Of a DNA stretch of 41,625 bases, positions 1-7,691 are shown piece by piece (the stretch's first letter is position 1; each line of letters opens with the position of its first letter). The notes beneath the pieces were generated by a model. It made no database searches and was not told the DNA's origin. It saw only the letters and a list, made by a program, of their open reading frames with translations. A program made the translations under genes and the position numbers. The stretch is from contig JAQUYA010000016.1 in NCBI GenBank assembly GCA_028692055.1, forward strand, positions 1-41,625, given 5' to 3'. The stretch is from Lachnospiraceae bacterium (GTDB taxonomy: Bacteria > Bacillota > Clostridia > Lachnospirales > Lachnospiraceae).

Positions 1-43
1 AAAACCTTTTGTTTATTTACAATAGTTCTGTTCATTTCTGATT

Positions 44-110
44 TTCATAAACAAAACCGCTAACCCTTATAAATCATGGCTTAGCGGCTTCTGTAGGTTT
101 TGTTTATGAA
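44..110. repeat. Imperfect palindrome with 15-bp perfect arms
   Basis: TTCATAAACAAAACC at 44-58 is the exact reverse complement of 96-110. A second pair, CCGCTAA (57-63) and TTAGCGG (81-87), lies inside and competes for the CC/GG at the junction. The outer 12 bases (TTCATAAACAAA) recur at 1588-1599, next to the start of the neighbouring operon. It could be an operator, part of a transfer or replication origin, or a terminator stem; no U-tract follows, so a plain terminator is less likely. Confidence 0.6.
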
Positions 111-136
111 TTTCCAGTTAATCTTTCCTCCTGAAA

Positions 137-165
137 TAAAAAAATCCCGCCAAAGAAACGGCGGG
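137..165 (-). terminator. Rho-independent terminator (minus strand)
   Basis: The stem CCCGCC (146-151) / GGCGGG (160-165) has an 8-nt loop and, read on the minus strand, is followed by ATTTTTTT. This is a classic intrinsic terminator for minus-strand transcripts passing the 205-243 mini-ORF. Confidence 0.75.
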
Positions 166-204
166 TAAGTTAATGGTTATTAATTTTTTTCAAAAGATTC
201 CACG

Positions 205-243
205 TTAAGGTGGAACCTTCTGGCGTAATCGTATGTTAGTCAT
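205..243 (-). CDS. Possible 12-codon leader peptide (MTNIRLRQKVPP)
   Basis: A tiny reading frame starts 4 bases after a perfect AGGAGG, with a second AGGAGG-like stretch 10 bases further upstream. Its stop codon lies in the loop of a 6-bp hairpin (198-215) followed on the minus strand by TCTTTTG, and a strong terminator (146-165) comes next. This geometry (good ribosome site, very short frame, hairpin over the stop) resembles a leader peptide that couples translation to transcription of a gene left of the window. I recognise no known leader sequence in it. Confidence 0.35.
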   Translation of the reverse strand: MTNIRLRQKVPP

Positions 244-289
244 ACTGCCTCCTGTTCCTCCTTAAGGGATTTTTGAAATCTAGGTATAA

Positions 290-315
290 TGAAAGCCGGG
301 GATTTCTCCTCGGCT
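290..315 (-). terminator. Probable terminator after the zinc-ribbon gene
   Basis: The stem AGCCGGGG (294-301) / CTCCTCGGCT region (308-315) gives 8 pairs with one G-U. On the minus strand it is followed by TTTCATTAT. It lies 15 bases beyond the stop at 330, so it likely ends the two-gene operon 1546-330. Confidence 0.55.
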
Positions 316-329
316 ATGATATCTCTTGC

Positions 330-806
330 TTATTCTTTTCCCCCTTGACAATTAGGACATTTGCGCTGCCAAATATCTGTACCATTTGCATAATAAGTAT
401 GCCCACAGTGTAAACAATTCATATTGTAAAACCATTGATTACTATCTGTACCTGGTTTAGAACTTCGACCATTGTTCCGCTGACTGTTTTTGTTTACATA
501 CCCGGAATCAGTCGATTTAAAATTTTTCAATTCTACGCTTTCCTTATTATTAATACTCCCCATACTTTCTCCTTCTTCCTCTGAAATATTTTTTATATCT
601 TTTTTACTTATATTAAAAAAATTAGCAATATAAAGTACTATAAAAATACTAGTAAGCACAATTATTAAATACCAAAACTTTGTTATAATCCCAATAAGAA
701 CGAGCATTGCAATGGGAAATGTTACCTGTTCTGTCTTAAATCTATGTCTGTTGACTCTATACTGCTTATATCTTCGATAAGATGCATCCGTACTATTTAA
801 ACGCAT
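330..806 (-). CDS. Small membrane protein with C-terminal zinc ribbon
   Basis: This 158-aa protein has a basic N-terminus, a hydrophobic stretch at about residues 29-66 (one long or two short membrane segments), a polar linker rich in S, N and E, and a C-terminal CX2C-X15-CX2C motif (CLHC...CPNC) typical of a zinc ribbon. The start is fixed by AAGGAGGACTGTTATATG. It is the second gene of an operon, 26 bp downstream of the 833-1546 gene, and the two share nearly the same ribosome-binding segment (AGGAGGACTxTTAT). Function is unknown. The layout (membrane anchor plus cytoplasmic zinc ribbon) suggests a sensor or scaffold role, but that is inference. Confidence 0.75.
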   Translation of the reverse strand: MRLNSTDASYRRYKQYRVNRHRFKTEQVTFPIAMLVLIGIITKFWYLIIVLTSIFIVLYIANFFNISKKDIKNISEEEGESMGSINNKESVELKNFKSTDSGYVNKNSQRNNGRSSKPGTDSNQWFYNMNCLHCGHTYYANGTDIWQRKCPNCQGGKE

Positions 807-832
807 ATAACAGTCCTCCTTCGATTTATTTG

Positions 833-1546
833 CTAACCAATATATACATATCCAAAGTGAAACTGCGATTTTGTAATTGCATTCTTAACGCTTCCGTCAT
901 CTTTTCTAAATTTAAGAACTTCTGCTTTAATTTCAGTTTCTTCTTCAAGTTCAGTTAATTTGAACCATATTTTCCCTCTTTCTTCTACACCAAATTCAAC
1001 TGGAATTGTAGATGGATCACCCGGACAAGCAATCTCATCTCTCGAAGAAACAATTTCTTGAATTTTTGCGGAGTAGCACACATCATTAATTCCCATCCCT
1101 AATGCAAAAAGAATTTTAACAACTTCTCCAGACTTGATTGTTTGATTATAAAATTTTATTTTATCTTTCGCCATCCCAGTATGCAGGCTCATTGTGCTAA
1201 ACCAAGTATATCCATGTTGTTCAATAGCTCTCATATATGCCTGTATTGTCTCTTCACCATTCAATTCCTCGTCACTAGTAGAATATGCTGTTCCTAGTTT
1301 CATAAAAATGTAATCGTTAATTGCAGTATCGTCCTCTCTTGTAGTGATTAGTTCCTTCGTCTTCGATATATTCAAAGAATTTTTTAATAACTTCAGATAA
1401 AGTTCTTCATCTTGAGCTAACATATAAGTCTGCATCATTTCACTTAAAACTGTAGATTTACTAACACCCTTCTCCTTTGTAAATTCATCAAAAATTCTTT
1501 GTGTCCTTTCGTCTGCATAAATAGATAAATATCCTGGTCTTGCCAT
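833..1546 (-). CDS. Putative RHH-type DNA-binding protein of a mobile element
   Basis: A 237-aa protein whose first ~50 residues resemble ribbon-helix-helix or plasmid-type regulators: a short strand (YLSIYADERTQRIFDEF) followed by two helices with KGVSKSTVLSEMMQTYM, a typical RHH helix-turn-helix pattern. The remaining ~185 residues are not recognised and may be a sensor or partner-binding domain. GGAGGACTATT precedes the ATG. Upstream lies a consensus promoter (1599-1627) flanked by two 22-bp direct repeats, the arrangement expected if this protein autoregulates its operon. The family assignment rests on local pattern only. A conjugation accessory or relaxosome protein with an RHH domain is an alternative. 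Confidence 0.6.
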   Translation of the reverse strand: MARPGYLSIYADERTQRIFDEFTKEKGVSKSTVLSEMMQTYMLAQDEELYLKLLKNSLNISKTKELITTREDDTAINDYIFMKLGTAYSTSDEELNGEETIQAYMRAIEQHGYTWFSTMSLHTGMAKDKIKFYNQTIKSGEVVKILFALGMGINDVCYSAKIQEIVSSRDEIACPGDPSTIPVEFGVEERGKIWFKLTELEEETEIKAEVLKFRKDDGSVKNAITKSQFHFGYVYIG

Positions 1547-1562
1547 AATAGTCCTCCTTTAT

Positions 1563-1655
1563 TGTACCGCATATCTCCATCGACTTATTCATAAACAAAG
1601 AATACTACTTAATATAAACATTGTCAAGCAAAATGTACCGCTTTTCTCAATCGAC
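1563..1655. repeat. Two 22-bp direct repeats flanking a promoter (putative operator)
   Basis: Copies at 1563-1584 and 1634-1655 both begin TGTACCGC and end ATCGAC, differing at 3 internal positions. They are 71 bp apart start to start and bracket the -35/-10 of the 1546-330 operon. Phase and spacing (close to seven helical turns) fit cooperative binding by a dimeric regulator. The RHH-like product of the first gene is the obvious candidate. Confidence 0.6.
1599..1627 (-). promoter_or_regulatory. Sigma-A-type promoter for the 1546-330 operon
   Basis: On the minus strand: TTGACA (1622-1627), a 17-bp spacer, then TATTCT (1599-1604). The -35 is perfect and the -10 matches 4 of 6. It lies about 50 bp upstream of the ATG at 1546. 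The start-site region overlaps TTTGTTTATGAA, also found inverted at 44-55 and direct at 99-110. Confidence 0.75.
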
Positions 1656-1673
1656 ATTCATGATTAAATCTTA

Positions 1674-1712
1674 CCAAATAGTATCCCACAATACACAGTG
1701 AATACTATTTGG
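1674..1712 (-). terminator. Hairpin at the end of the Tad-like operon
   Basis: CCAAATAGTAT (1674-1684) is a perfect 11-bp inverted repeat of 1702-1712 with a 17-nt loop, starting 29 bases beyond the stop at 1741. The tract after the stem on the minus strand is TAAGATTTAATC, only moderately T-rich, so it may act as an mRNA 3'-end stabiliser as well as a terminator. Confidence 0.55.
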
Positions 1713-1740
1713 CTAAATTATTGTTTCAATTAATCTTACT

Positions 1741-3804
1741 CTAATTCATGAACCTCCATAAACCAGTTACGCTTTTAGAATTTCCCATCCCATTATCCTT
1801 CACATACTGCTTCACCTTATCAATATCCTCCTTAGAAAACTCAAAACTCTTCACAACATGAGACCAGTTCCCATCTTCCCCTTTCACATTGTTCATAGCC
1901 ATCGCCAAAGTATTTCGATAAGTCACATCACTTCTCCACTTTGATGTTACCTCCAATCCTCCTGAGGCATAATCATTCTTATAATAATCTGCCGCAATAA
2001 ATCTTGCATACTGCTTCTTTCCATCAAAGTCCATTGGTCCCTCTTTTGTAGCATTTGTATCTACAATCGTTACCTTTGCCTGCTTCTCAGTTGTATTGCT
2101 TCTACTATCTGTCGTGGTATACGTTATCGTAATCACACCAGAACCACTTAAACCGGTAAAAGTGTTTGTAGAATAATTTTTAACACGAATCTGAGTTGTT
2201 CCATCCTCTCTGTCAGTTGACGTTACCGTCCGAAGTAGCTCTGCCTCCGTAATCATGCCAGTCTGCGCTTCATACAAGGTAAAATACCGATCTGTGCAAG
2301 TCAGATCAGGTGCATAGTCCCAGATTGCATAGAAGTGAAATGTATACCCATTCACACTGGAAAGATTACGAATCTGCTGTCTTTCCTCATATGTCGCATA
2401 ATAGGAATTGGCATCTGTATTCCATCCAAGGTACTTACATAGATGGGATGGATGTGCAAAGCTCATAGTTGGCAGAGTGTACGTTTGATCATACTTGCAA
2501 ATCAGCGTAGTCATTGACCCACTACCGCCATTTGGATAAAACACAATATAATAGGTGTTCGCCTCTGCATTTGCTGTCAATGAAACATTTCCAGTTACAG
2601 AAAAGATATAACTTTTGCTAGAAGACGTATAAGTTCCAGTCCAGTTCTTCCATGTATATCCGGTTTTCACCACTGCATCTACCGTACAATTAGCTCCATA
2701 ATAATAACTTCCTCCACCTGAAACGCTACTGATCCCCGTCCCTGCACTAACACTCACCGAATATTTCTTTCTTGAAATATAGATATAATGATTCTTTGCT
2801 CCAGATATAGTATATTTACTCACACTCGCTGCATCAAAGCAGGCATCTCCCAAATAAGACCATTCAAAGCTCGCTCCATAATACAGATTCTGGCTCATGG
2901 CAAGTGCCCAATCACCACTATAAGTTCCATTCGCATCCTGGTATTTTACATAAACATTCTGTATATATTGCTTACGGTAAACCGATACATAGGAAGTCTT
3001 ATCCTGCTTTGCTGTGTAAGAAATACTTGCAGCCTCATAACACGAATCAGCACCTCTTGACCATGAGACCGTTTCTCCATATACATAATCTTTGTTGATG
3101 ACAACACTATAACCTCCATAGCCTCCATCTGCTTCTTGATATCTTACATACACAATCTGCCTTGATTTAAGCTCCGTTACATAATTAATGTTCATATCAA
3201 AATAACTGTGTAACGAGCTTGGATTACTCCAAGGAGCTGCATTTGCAATACCGTTATAATCTGAATATACACTGCCATAAAAGTTCCCATAATCGTCCAT
3301 AGAACCACTATTTGTACGATTTCCATACTTATCAATCTTGATGGTAATCATACAACTGTCCACCACGATATATCCACCATTAATAATGAATTCATTGTAT
3401 GCAGTTCGATTTGTCTGTGCTAGCTTAGATTTTACATAACTAAGATTAATTCTACACAGATCATAAATGTATCCACCAGAAGCCACTTCATTAACCGTCT
3501 CTACTGTATATCCAGAAAGATTAAAATAAATATAAACTGACTGTGTCGAGGTTGTTACTCTCATTCGATAACCAATGGTTCCCCAGTGAGTAGTACTCAC
3601 GTTAATGGTTGCCTGTTTTCCTCTTGTCGCATAGTAAAAGTATCCGTCCTTAAAAACAATCTGTGACCCATACGTATTATAAAAGGTAACTGCATTATCA
3701 AAGGTAGCTGCATGCGCCTCCTGTGGAGGTGCTAGAGCTGTTAATCCAATTACGGACAATAAGAAAAACAGACTAATTAAGCCTGTTTTCCATGATTTCT
3801 TCAT
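1741..3804 (-). CDS. Secreted repeat protein (putative pilus-associated adhesin)
   Basis: 687 aa from the ATG at 3804, chosen because AGGAAG lies 8 bases upstream; an in-frame TTG two codons earlier is less likely. An N-terminal signal peptide (KK..., hydrophobic core, ALAPPQEAHA) predicts secretion. Around residues 215-350 two similar ~65-aa modules follow each other (VYVRYQEADGGYGG and VYVKYQDANGTYSG, each with one Cys in a GADSCYEAAS / GDACFDAAS segment). Next comes a segment like InlB B-repeats (YIVFYPNGGSGSM...LGWNTDANS...YAIW), then Ig-like strands. No LPXTG anchor or C-terminal membrane segment is seen. As the last gene of the Tad-like operon it is a candidate tip adhesin or exported effector; that role is inferred from position. 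Confidence 0.7.
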   Translation of the reverse strand: MKKSWKTGLISLFFLLSVIGLTALAPPQEAHAATFDNAVTFYNTYGSQIVFKDGYFYYATRGKQATINVSTTHWGTIGYRMRVTTSTQSVYIYFNLSGYTVETVNEVASGGYIYDLCRINLSYVKSKLAQTNRTAYNEFIINGGYIVVDSCMITIKIDKYGNRTNSGSMDDYGNFYGSVYSDYNGIANAAPWSNPSSLHSYFDMNINYVTELKSRQIVYVRYQEADGGYGGYSVVINKDYVYGETVSWSRGADSCYEAASISYTAKQDKTSYVSVYRKQYIQNVYVKYQDANGTYSGDWALAMSQNLYYGASFEWSYLGDACFDAASVSKYTISGAKNHYIYISRKKYSVSVSAGTGISSVSGGGSYYYGANCTVDAVVKTGYTWKNWTGTYTSSSKSYIFSVTGNVSLTANAEANTYYIVFYPNGGSGSMTTLICKYDQTYTLPTMSFAHPSHLCKYLGWNTDANSYYATYEERQQIRNLSSVNGYTFHFYAIWDYAPDLTCTDRYFTLYEAQTGMITEAELLRTVTSTDREDGTTQIRVKNYSTNTFTGLSGSGVITITYTTTDSRSNTTEKQAKVTIVDTNATKEGPMDFDGKKQYARFIAADYYKNDYASGGLEVTSKWRSDVTYRNTLAMAMNNVKGEDGNWSHVVKSFEFSKEDIDKVKQYVKDNGMGNSKSVTGLWRFMN

Positions 3805-3822
3805 ATTCAATTCTTCCTTCCT

Positions 3823-4617
3823 CTAAAATACAAATGCTGACCAGTTATAACATACTGTCTTGTTGGTTCCATCTGGGTTCTGCTTTCCGGTACTATAAGT
3901 ACCAACATAAGAATACAGATTTCCACCATCTCTCAAATCAATTTTAGGAACCTCATCAAACAATGCATACCCCTTACTGGTAACACTGACTTCCATATAA
4001 TCAATCTTCTGTTCTTCCAAATAGCTGATTATTTTTTCTTTCAATTCTGCATCCGTAGGAGTACCTGATTTCCAAGTCTGAATCATAGAATCAAGATCTG
4101 CCTTCTGCGCAGAAGTAATATCTCCCTTTGCAGACGCTTCAGCTTTCCAACCTTCCGATATTGGAACATACTTTGTTTCTTGAATTGGAGCAACGGTTGT
4201 ATCTGGTTCAAACTGATTAGCCGGTTTTTCTGTTGGTTTCACTACTGATGTGATTTCTTCCTCTGCTTTCGTCTCAGCCTTCTTCGTTACACTAGGCTTC
4301 TTTGTTTCTGAATTCTTGGCTTCCACCGTTGGTTTAGCTGTAACACTTGTATTCTCTTTAGAGATTTCCGCAGATTCCTTAGTCTGCTCTTTTGTATCTT
4401 CTACTTGAGGCGTTTCTTCTACGATTGGAACTTCTGTAGGTTTCACTTCTTCACTAGTAATTCCATCTCTTTCAGTATCAACGGAAGTTTCCACTAGATT
4501 CCAATTTGATTTTATATTAGAGACAATCAGTATTCCAACAGCTAACATTGCAATAGTAAATACGCCTATTAACAGCTTCCAATGCTTTCTTAAATATCTC
4601 TTCATCTTCTCTTTCAT
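3823..4617 (-). CDS. Membrane-tethered low-complexity extracytoplasmic protein
   Basis: 264 aa: a short basic start (MKEKMKRYLRKHWK), one membrane segment at about residues 14-33, a long linker of residues ~45-150 rich in T, E, K, V and P, and a C-terminal domain of ~110 residues ending in a tyrosine- and glycine-rich segment (YSYVGTYSTGKQNPDGT). GGAGGCGCAAG precedes the ATG, and the start overlaps the preceding stop by ATGA, so translation is coupled. Topology is N-in/C-out, with the linker able to cross the wall. No known family is recognised. Position between pseudopilin-like genes and the secreted repeat protein suggests a stalk or minor structural component of the same machine. Confidence 0.65.
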   Translation of the reverse strand: MKEKMKRYLRKHWKLLIGVFTIAMLAVGILIVSNIKSNWNLVETSVDTERDGITSEEVKPTEVPIVEETPQVEDTKEQTKESAEISKENTSVTAKPTVEAKNSETKKPSVTKKAETKAEEEITSVVKPTEKPANQFEPDTTVAPIQETKYVPISEGWKAEASAKGDITSAQKADLDSMIQTWKSGTPTDAELKEKIISYLEEQKIDYMEVSVTSKGYALFDEVPKIDLRDGGNLYSYVGTYSTGKQNPDGTNKTVCYNWSAFVF

Positions 4618-5018
4618 CTTGCGCCTCCTTGATTATCTGGAACTGTGTATTGTTCCATAATTACGGTTTTCTTTACAGATACCTGACCGTCTGTTCCAAC
4701 TGGATGTTTATATTTCTCAATGACCTCCACGGATAACAGTCCTTTTTGATAATCGACATCCAGTACATTAACCTTTATGGTACAGTCAGAATTGATCTGC
4801 ACCAATAAAGCTTCTATGAAATCTGCAATGAACTCGTCATTACTGCCCACGGAATAGGTCTTACTATCAAACTGGTTCTCCACGGTATCCTGTAAAGCAC
4901 TGTCTACTGCACGGTTTAACTCATTCTGCCTCATATTCGTCCCACACAAGGTCATTACAATGACAATTGATATAATCGCACAGATGGTAATTCCAAAGCC
5001 TAAAAGCACATTCTTCAT
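4614..5018 (-). CDS. TadE-like / pseudopilin-like membrane protein
   Basis: 134 aa with an N-terminal membrane segment (residues ~4-25, following MKNVLLGFG) and an extracytoplasmic domain: a helical stretch (NELNRAVDSALQDTVENQF) followed by alternating strands ending in a conserved-looking YKHPVGTDGQVSVKKTVI. The profile (one N-terminal TM, ~100-aa outer domain, ...VDSAL... just after the TM) matches TadE/TadF-type pseudopilins. It could belong to the DUF4320-like proteins of clostridial elements; I cannot confirm this by eye. It lies between 178-aa and 264-aa membrane proteins with 1-4 bp junctions, so it is clearly operonic. Confidence 0.65.
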   Translation of the reverse strand: MKNVLLGFGITICAIISIVIVMTLCGTNMRQNELNRAVDSALQDTVENQFDSKTYSVGSNDEFIADFIEALLVQINSDCTIKVNVLDVDYQKGLLSVEVIEKYKHPVGTDGQVSVKKTVIMEQYTVPDNQGGAR

Positions 5019-5020
5019 CC

Positions 5021-5557
5021 CTAGCTCCTCCTCTCATCCACTGCAATCGGTATTTTCCATACACTGGTCAGATTTTCTCTGTCCCTGATCTGAAAATAAA
5101 CCACATACACCCCTGCACTTGGAAAACGGATGCTTCCATCCGAAGCGGAATAGGCACTCATAACACTGGTTCCATCTGCTTTTCTGATATCTAACACTTT
5201 ACCAAACATGGTATTTGTAAACAACTTTGATAGGATGACTTTATCCATGGGATAAATTATTCCTTCCATATCCTTGGCATAATACCTGGAAAGAAAACTG
5301 GTACTATCCAAAGCAAAGAACCTGCCATAGGATGCAGTGTATGCTGCTACTGGCTTCGTCCTGTTATGCCAGGTGACTACGGAATCAAAGTCATGATAAG
5401 AAGCATAATCTGTTTCTTCTTTTTCCACTGATACTCCTGCAATCTTTAATATTCCTGTTTTGCCTGATACTGAGATTCCAAATAAAACTCCAAGTATCAA
5501 GACAGCAGTAACAATAGCAATGATTGCAGTTCCAAACTCATGGAATATCTCTTTCAT
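5021..5557 (-). CDS. Single-pass membrane protein, MKEIF family, with outer domain
   Basis: 178 aa starting MKEIFHEFGTAIIAIVTAVL, the same MKEIF...G + hydrophobic start seen in the 50-aa and the two 56-aa proteins of the operon. After one TM (to about residue 30) comes a ~140-aa extracytoplasmic domain, probably beta-rich (DGSIRFPSAGVYVVYFQIRDREN near the C-terminus). The stop codon of the preceding 50-aa gene directly abuts the ATG. It looks like a minor pilin or pseudopilin with an enlarged head domain. No enzyme motif is visible. Confidence 0.65.
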   Translation of the reverse strand: MKEIFHEFGTAIIAIVTAVLILGVLFGISVSGKTGILKIAGVSVEKEETDYASYHDFDSVVTWHNRTKPVAAYTASYGRFFALDSTSFLSRYYAKDMEGIIYPMDKVILSKLFTNTMFGKVLDIRKADGTSVMSAYSASDGSIRFPSAGVYVVYFQIRDRENLTSVWKIPIAVDERRS

Positions 5558-5710
5558 CTAAGCACCACCTCCTAACACACTGGTAATGAAAAGATGAATC
5601 AGCGTTGTCATAGGCGTACCGAGAAAGAAATATGCCAGTATTCCAAGAAAGAGACCGCCACTGACTGCTTCAATGACAAACTCTCCATACTCTTCAAAAA
5701 TCTCTTTCAT
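5558..5710 (-). CDS. 50-aa MKEIF-family membrane peptide
   Basis: Starts MKEIFEEYGEFVIEAVSGG, continues with one hydrophobic helix (GLFLGILAYFFLG) and ends ...HLFITSVLGGGA. A ribosome site (GAGGATTGA region) precedes the ATG, and the stop touches the next start at 5557. Its first nine residues are MKEIFE-E/Q-YG, as in the two tandem pilin-like proteins, so it is most likely a minor pilin subunit of the same system. It is short enough to be missed by standard gene finding. Confidence 0.7.
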   Translation of the reverse strand: MKEIFEEYGEFVIEAVSGGLFLGILAYFFLGTPMTTLIHLFITSVLGGGA

Positions 5711-5720
5711 TCAATCCTCC

Positions 5721-5825
5721 TCAACTACTGATTACCCTTAAGAACCCAATCAGTATGGCTGCCATTCCACTTCCTGCAATCGCATAAATAATTCCACTTC
5801 CAAACTGTTCTATAATCAACTTCAT
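5721..5825 (-). CDS. 34-aa membrane peptide of the Tad-like operon
   Basis: Sequence begins MKLIIEQFGSGIIYAIAGSG and continues as one membrane helix ending in FLRVISS. It is preceded by AGGAGGCAATT and sits between the 113-aa TadE-like gene and the 50-aa gene with 9-10 bp gaps. The MK-x-I-x-E-x-x-G start repeats the pattern of its neighbours, supporting a real gene and a shared export or assembly signal. Confidence 0.65.
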   Translation of the reverse strand: MKLIIEQFGSGIIYAIAGSGMAAILIGFLRVISS

Positions 5826-5834
5826 AATTGCCTC

Positions 5835-6176
5835 CTATCTTGCAAATGCACGTATCTGCTTGGTACTAATGACTTCTAAAAAGTCTACATGATACTTATA
5901 TCTTAGAACCACTTCCATTAATGTGGGCTTTCCATCTTCGTCTTTTACAATACTGCTTTCGTCAATCAAAAGCTCATACCCTGCATATACTGCCTGCGTC
6001 TTGCATGCATTGATAACACTTAGTGCAAAGTTAGAATCCTCGATTTCTGCAACCACAGAAGCATGAAAATCCCTCGCATTGTTTGCGTCTATACAGGCTG
6101 ACATTACACCCGCCATCGTAAATACAGATAACAGAAGGATAAAGATTCCCACATATGTCTTAATTGTTGTGCTCAT
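5835..6176 (-). CDS. TadE/DUF4320-like pseudopilin
   Basis: 113 aa: N-terminal membrane segment (residues ~7-28, VGIFILLLSVFTMAGVMSA), then an outer domain beginning CIDANNARDFHASVVAEIEDSNF, with a VxLRYKYHVDFLEVIS strand pair near the C-terminus. The pattern of TM followed by a helix with D/N residues and a small beta domain is that of TadE-like pseudopilins. GGAGGGAAAATAC precedes the ATG, 12 bp after the TadB-TadC gene. It probably helps assemble or anchor the pilus made from the 56-aa subunits. Confidence 0.65.
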   Translation of the reverse strand: MSTTIKTYVGIFILLLSVFTMAGVMSACIDANNARDFHASVVAEIEDSNFALSVINACKTQAVYAGYELLIDESSIVKDEDGKPTLMEVVLRYKYHVDFLEVISTKQIRAFAR

Positions 6177-6188
6177 GTATTTTCCCTC

Positions 6189-7691
6189 CTACATTCCAAA
6201 CGTCAGGTTCTGAAGGAATACTACCAAAAGTAGTGCCATATCCACCATCAGCTTAAAGGAAGCAAGGAGTGACGGTAACAGGATATAAATCTTCATTCCA
6301 GCAATCTTATCTTCCTGTGTCAGCTTCTCTGCCTTATCCATCATGGCATTATTACGGTCAATGAGTTCTTCCACCTGCTTTGTCACATCTCCTGCATTTC
6401 CACTAGATAATGCATAAAGCATCTTCATAGCTGACTGCACATCCGGGTTTCGATATTCCTTTAAAAATCTGTGATATGGTTCAATTGCATTTGGATCATC
6501 TTCCAGGTCATAAATCAATTCATCCAATGCATGAATCAAAACCTCTGGCGCACTGTCCATGGATTTACGAATTGCCATCTGCACGTTATCGGTCTGTAAC
6601 AATAATGCGACCTCCATCAGCCAATTCGGAAACTGCTTTTCAATCTCTCGTGCTACCTTTTTCTTTGCAAGATTATGACCGACCTTATGCTGATTTAAGA
6701 AAAACAGAACTACTACAATTCCTGCTACTAAAATGGCAATATTTTTAAAATATACAAATACACCAATAAAAAGGATTGCTGGGATTACTGCCATCTTTTG
6801 ACTAGCTTTTGCTTCCTTTGCTTCATCATAATCCCTTACCTGAAGGAATTTCCGATCCATTCCAGAACTGTCCGTTTCCTTTTCAATCCAGCTCTTACAC
6901 AACTTCTTATCTGATTTCACATAGATGAGCATGCAAATACCAATCAATACAACTGCTGATATCTGACATAACGGAATTGCACTGATATCCAAATCCCCAC
7001 CTAACAGATAAAGGGGAAGAATACAGATTAGTAACGTTGCTACCAAAGCAATTAGGATATTTCTCTTTACGATCTGATACTCTTTTTGCAGATTGATGAT
7101 TCGTTCTGCCCACATGGCTCTGTTCTTTGAAAGCAATGCAATGCTGCCACCTGCATCACCACCACGCCTCTGGGCACCTATTACAAAGGAATGAACAGCA
7201 TCGACTCTTTCACAATGAAAGAATTCACTAATCATAGCTAACGCTTCCTGTTCTGGATCTTCGCTGTCTGTCGCATACTGAATATGTTCAATTGCTCGAA
7301 GCAGTATCTCATGGAATTCTCCATCATCAAAAATAGTGGCTGTTTCTATTAATGCATTCAGCACGGTCTTGTTCCTCTTAAAAGAATACAAGAACTGTTC
7401 CATATAATTATTTGCCATGGAAAACATGGTCGTATGATACTTCCCCTTCATGGTCTGAATCAGAACAAGTGGTGAAAATACCACCCCTATAATTCCGATT
7501 GCTGCAATATAAGGTAACTGCAATTTATACAGCAATCCAAAGATAGCTGCCAGTAACACAATCATTCCATAGGAAACCATTGCTTTCTTTGGTGTAAACT
7601 CATATCCATACCTTGCAAGTTCCTGTGTCAGGTTCTTATATCTTAAAAACCTGAGTGAACTTTTTTTCTTCTTTACATGTCCTTTCTTCAA
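6189..7691 (-). CDS. TadB-TadC fusion, type II secretion F-domain membrane protein
   Basis: 500 aa with a lysine-rich start and hydrophobic pairs at about 38-80, 205-255, 283-320 and the C-terminus (YILLPSLLASFKLMVDMALLLVVFLQ). Two helical cytoplasmic F-like domains are separated by the central TM block: one around residues 85-200 (RNKTVLNALIETATIFDD...QRRGGDAGGSIALLSKN) and one around 345-470. Tad systems usually encode TadB and TadC separately (~300 aa each), so one 500-aa protein with both halves appears to be a fusion. It starts inside the end of the ATPase gene (4-bp overlap), the usual tadA-tadB coupling. Role: inner-membrane platform driven by the ATPase. Confidence 0.85.
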   Translation of the reverse strand: MKKGHVKKKKSSLRFLRYKNLTQELARYGYEFTPKKAMVSYGMIVLLAAIFGLLYKLQLPYIAAIGIIGVVFSPLVLIQTMKGKYHTTMFSMANNYMEQFLYSFKRNKTVLNALIETATIFDDGEFHEILLRAIEHIQYATDSEDPEQEALAMISEFFHCERVDAVHSFVIGAQRRGGDAGGSIALLSKNRAMWAERIINLQKEYQIVKRNILIALVATLLICILPLYLLGGDLDISAIPLCQISAVVLIGICMLIYVKSDKKLCKSWIEKETDSSGMDRKFLQVRDYDEAKEAKASQKMAVIPAILFIGVFVYFKNIAILVAGIVVVLFFLNQHKVGHNLAKKKVAREIEKQFPNWLMEVALLLQTDNVQMAIRKSMDSAPEVLIHALDELIYDLEDDPNAIEPYHRFLKEYRNPDVQSAMKMLYALSSGNAGDVTKQVEELIDRNNAMMDKAEKLTQEDKIAGMKIYILLPSLLASFKLMVDMALLLVVFLQNLTFGM

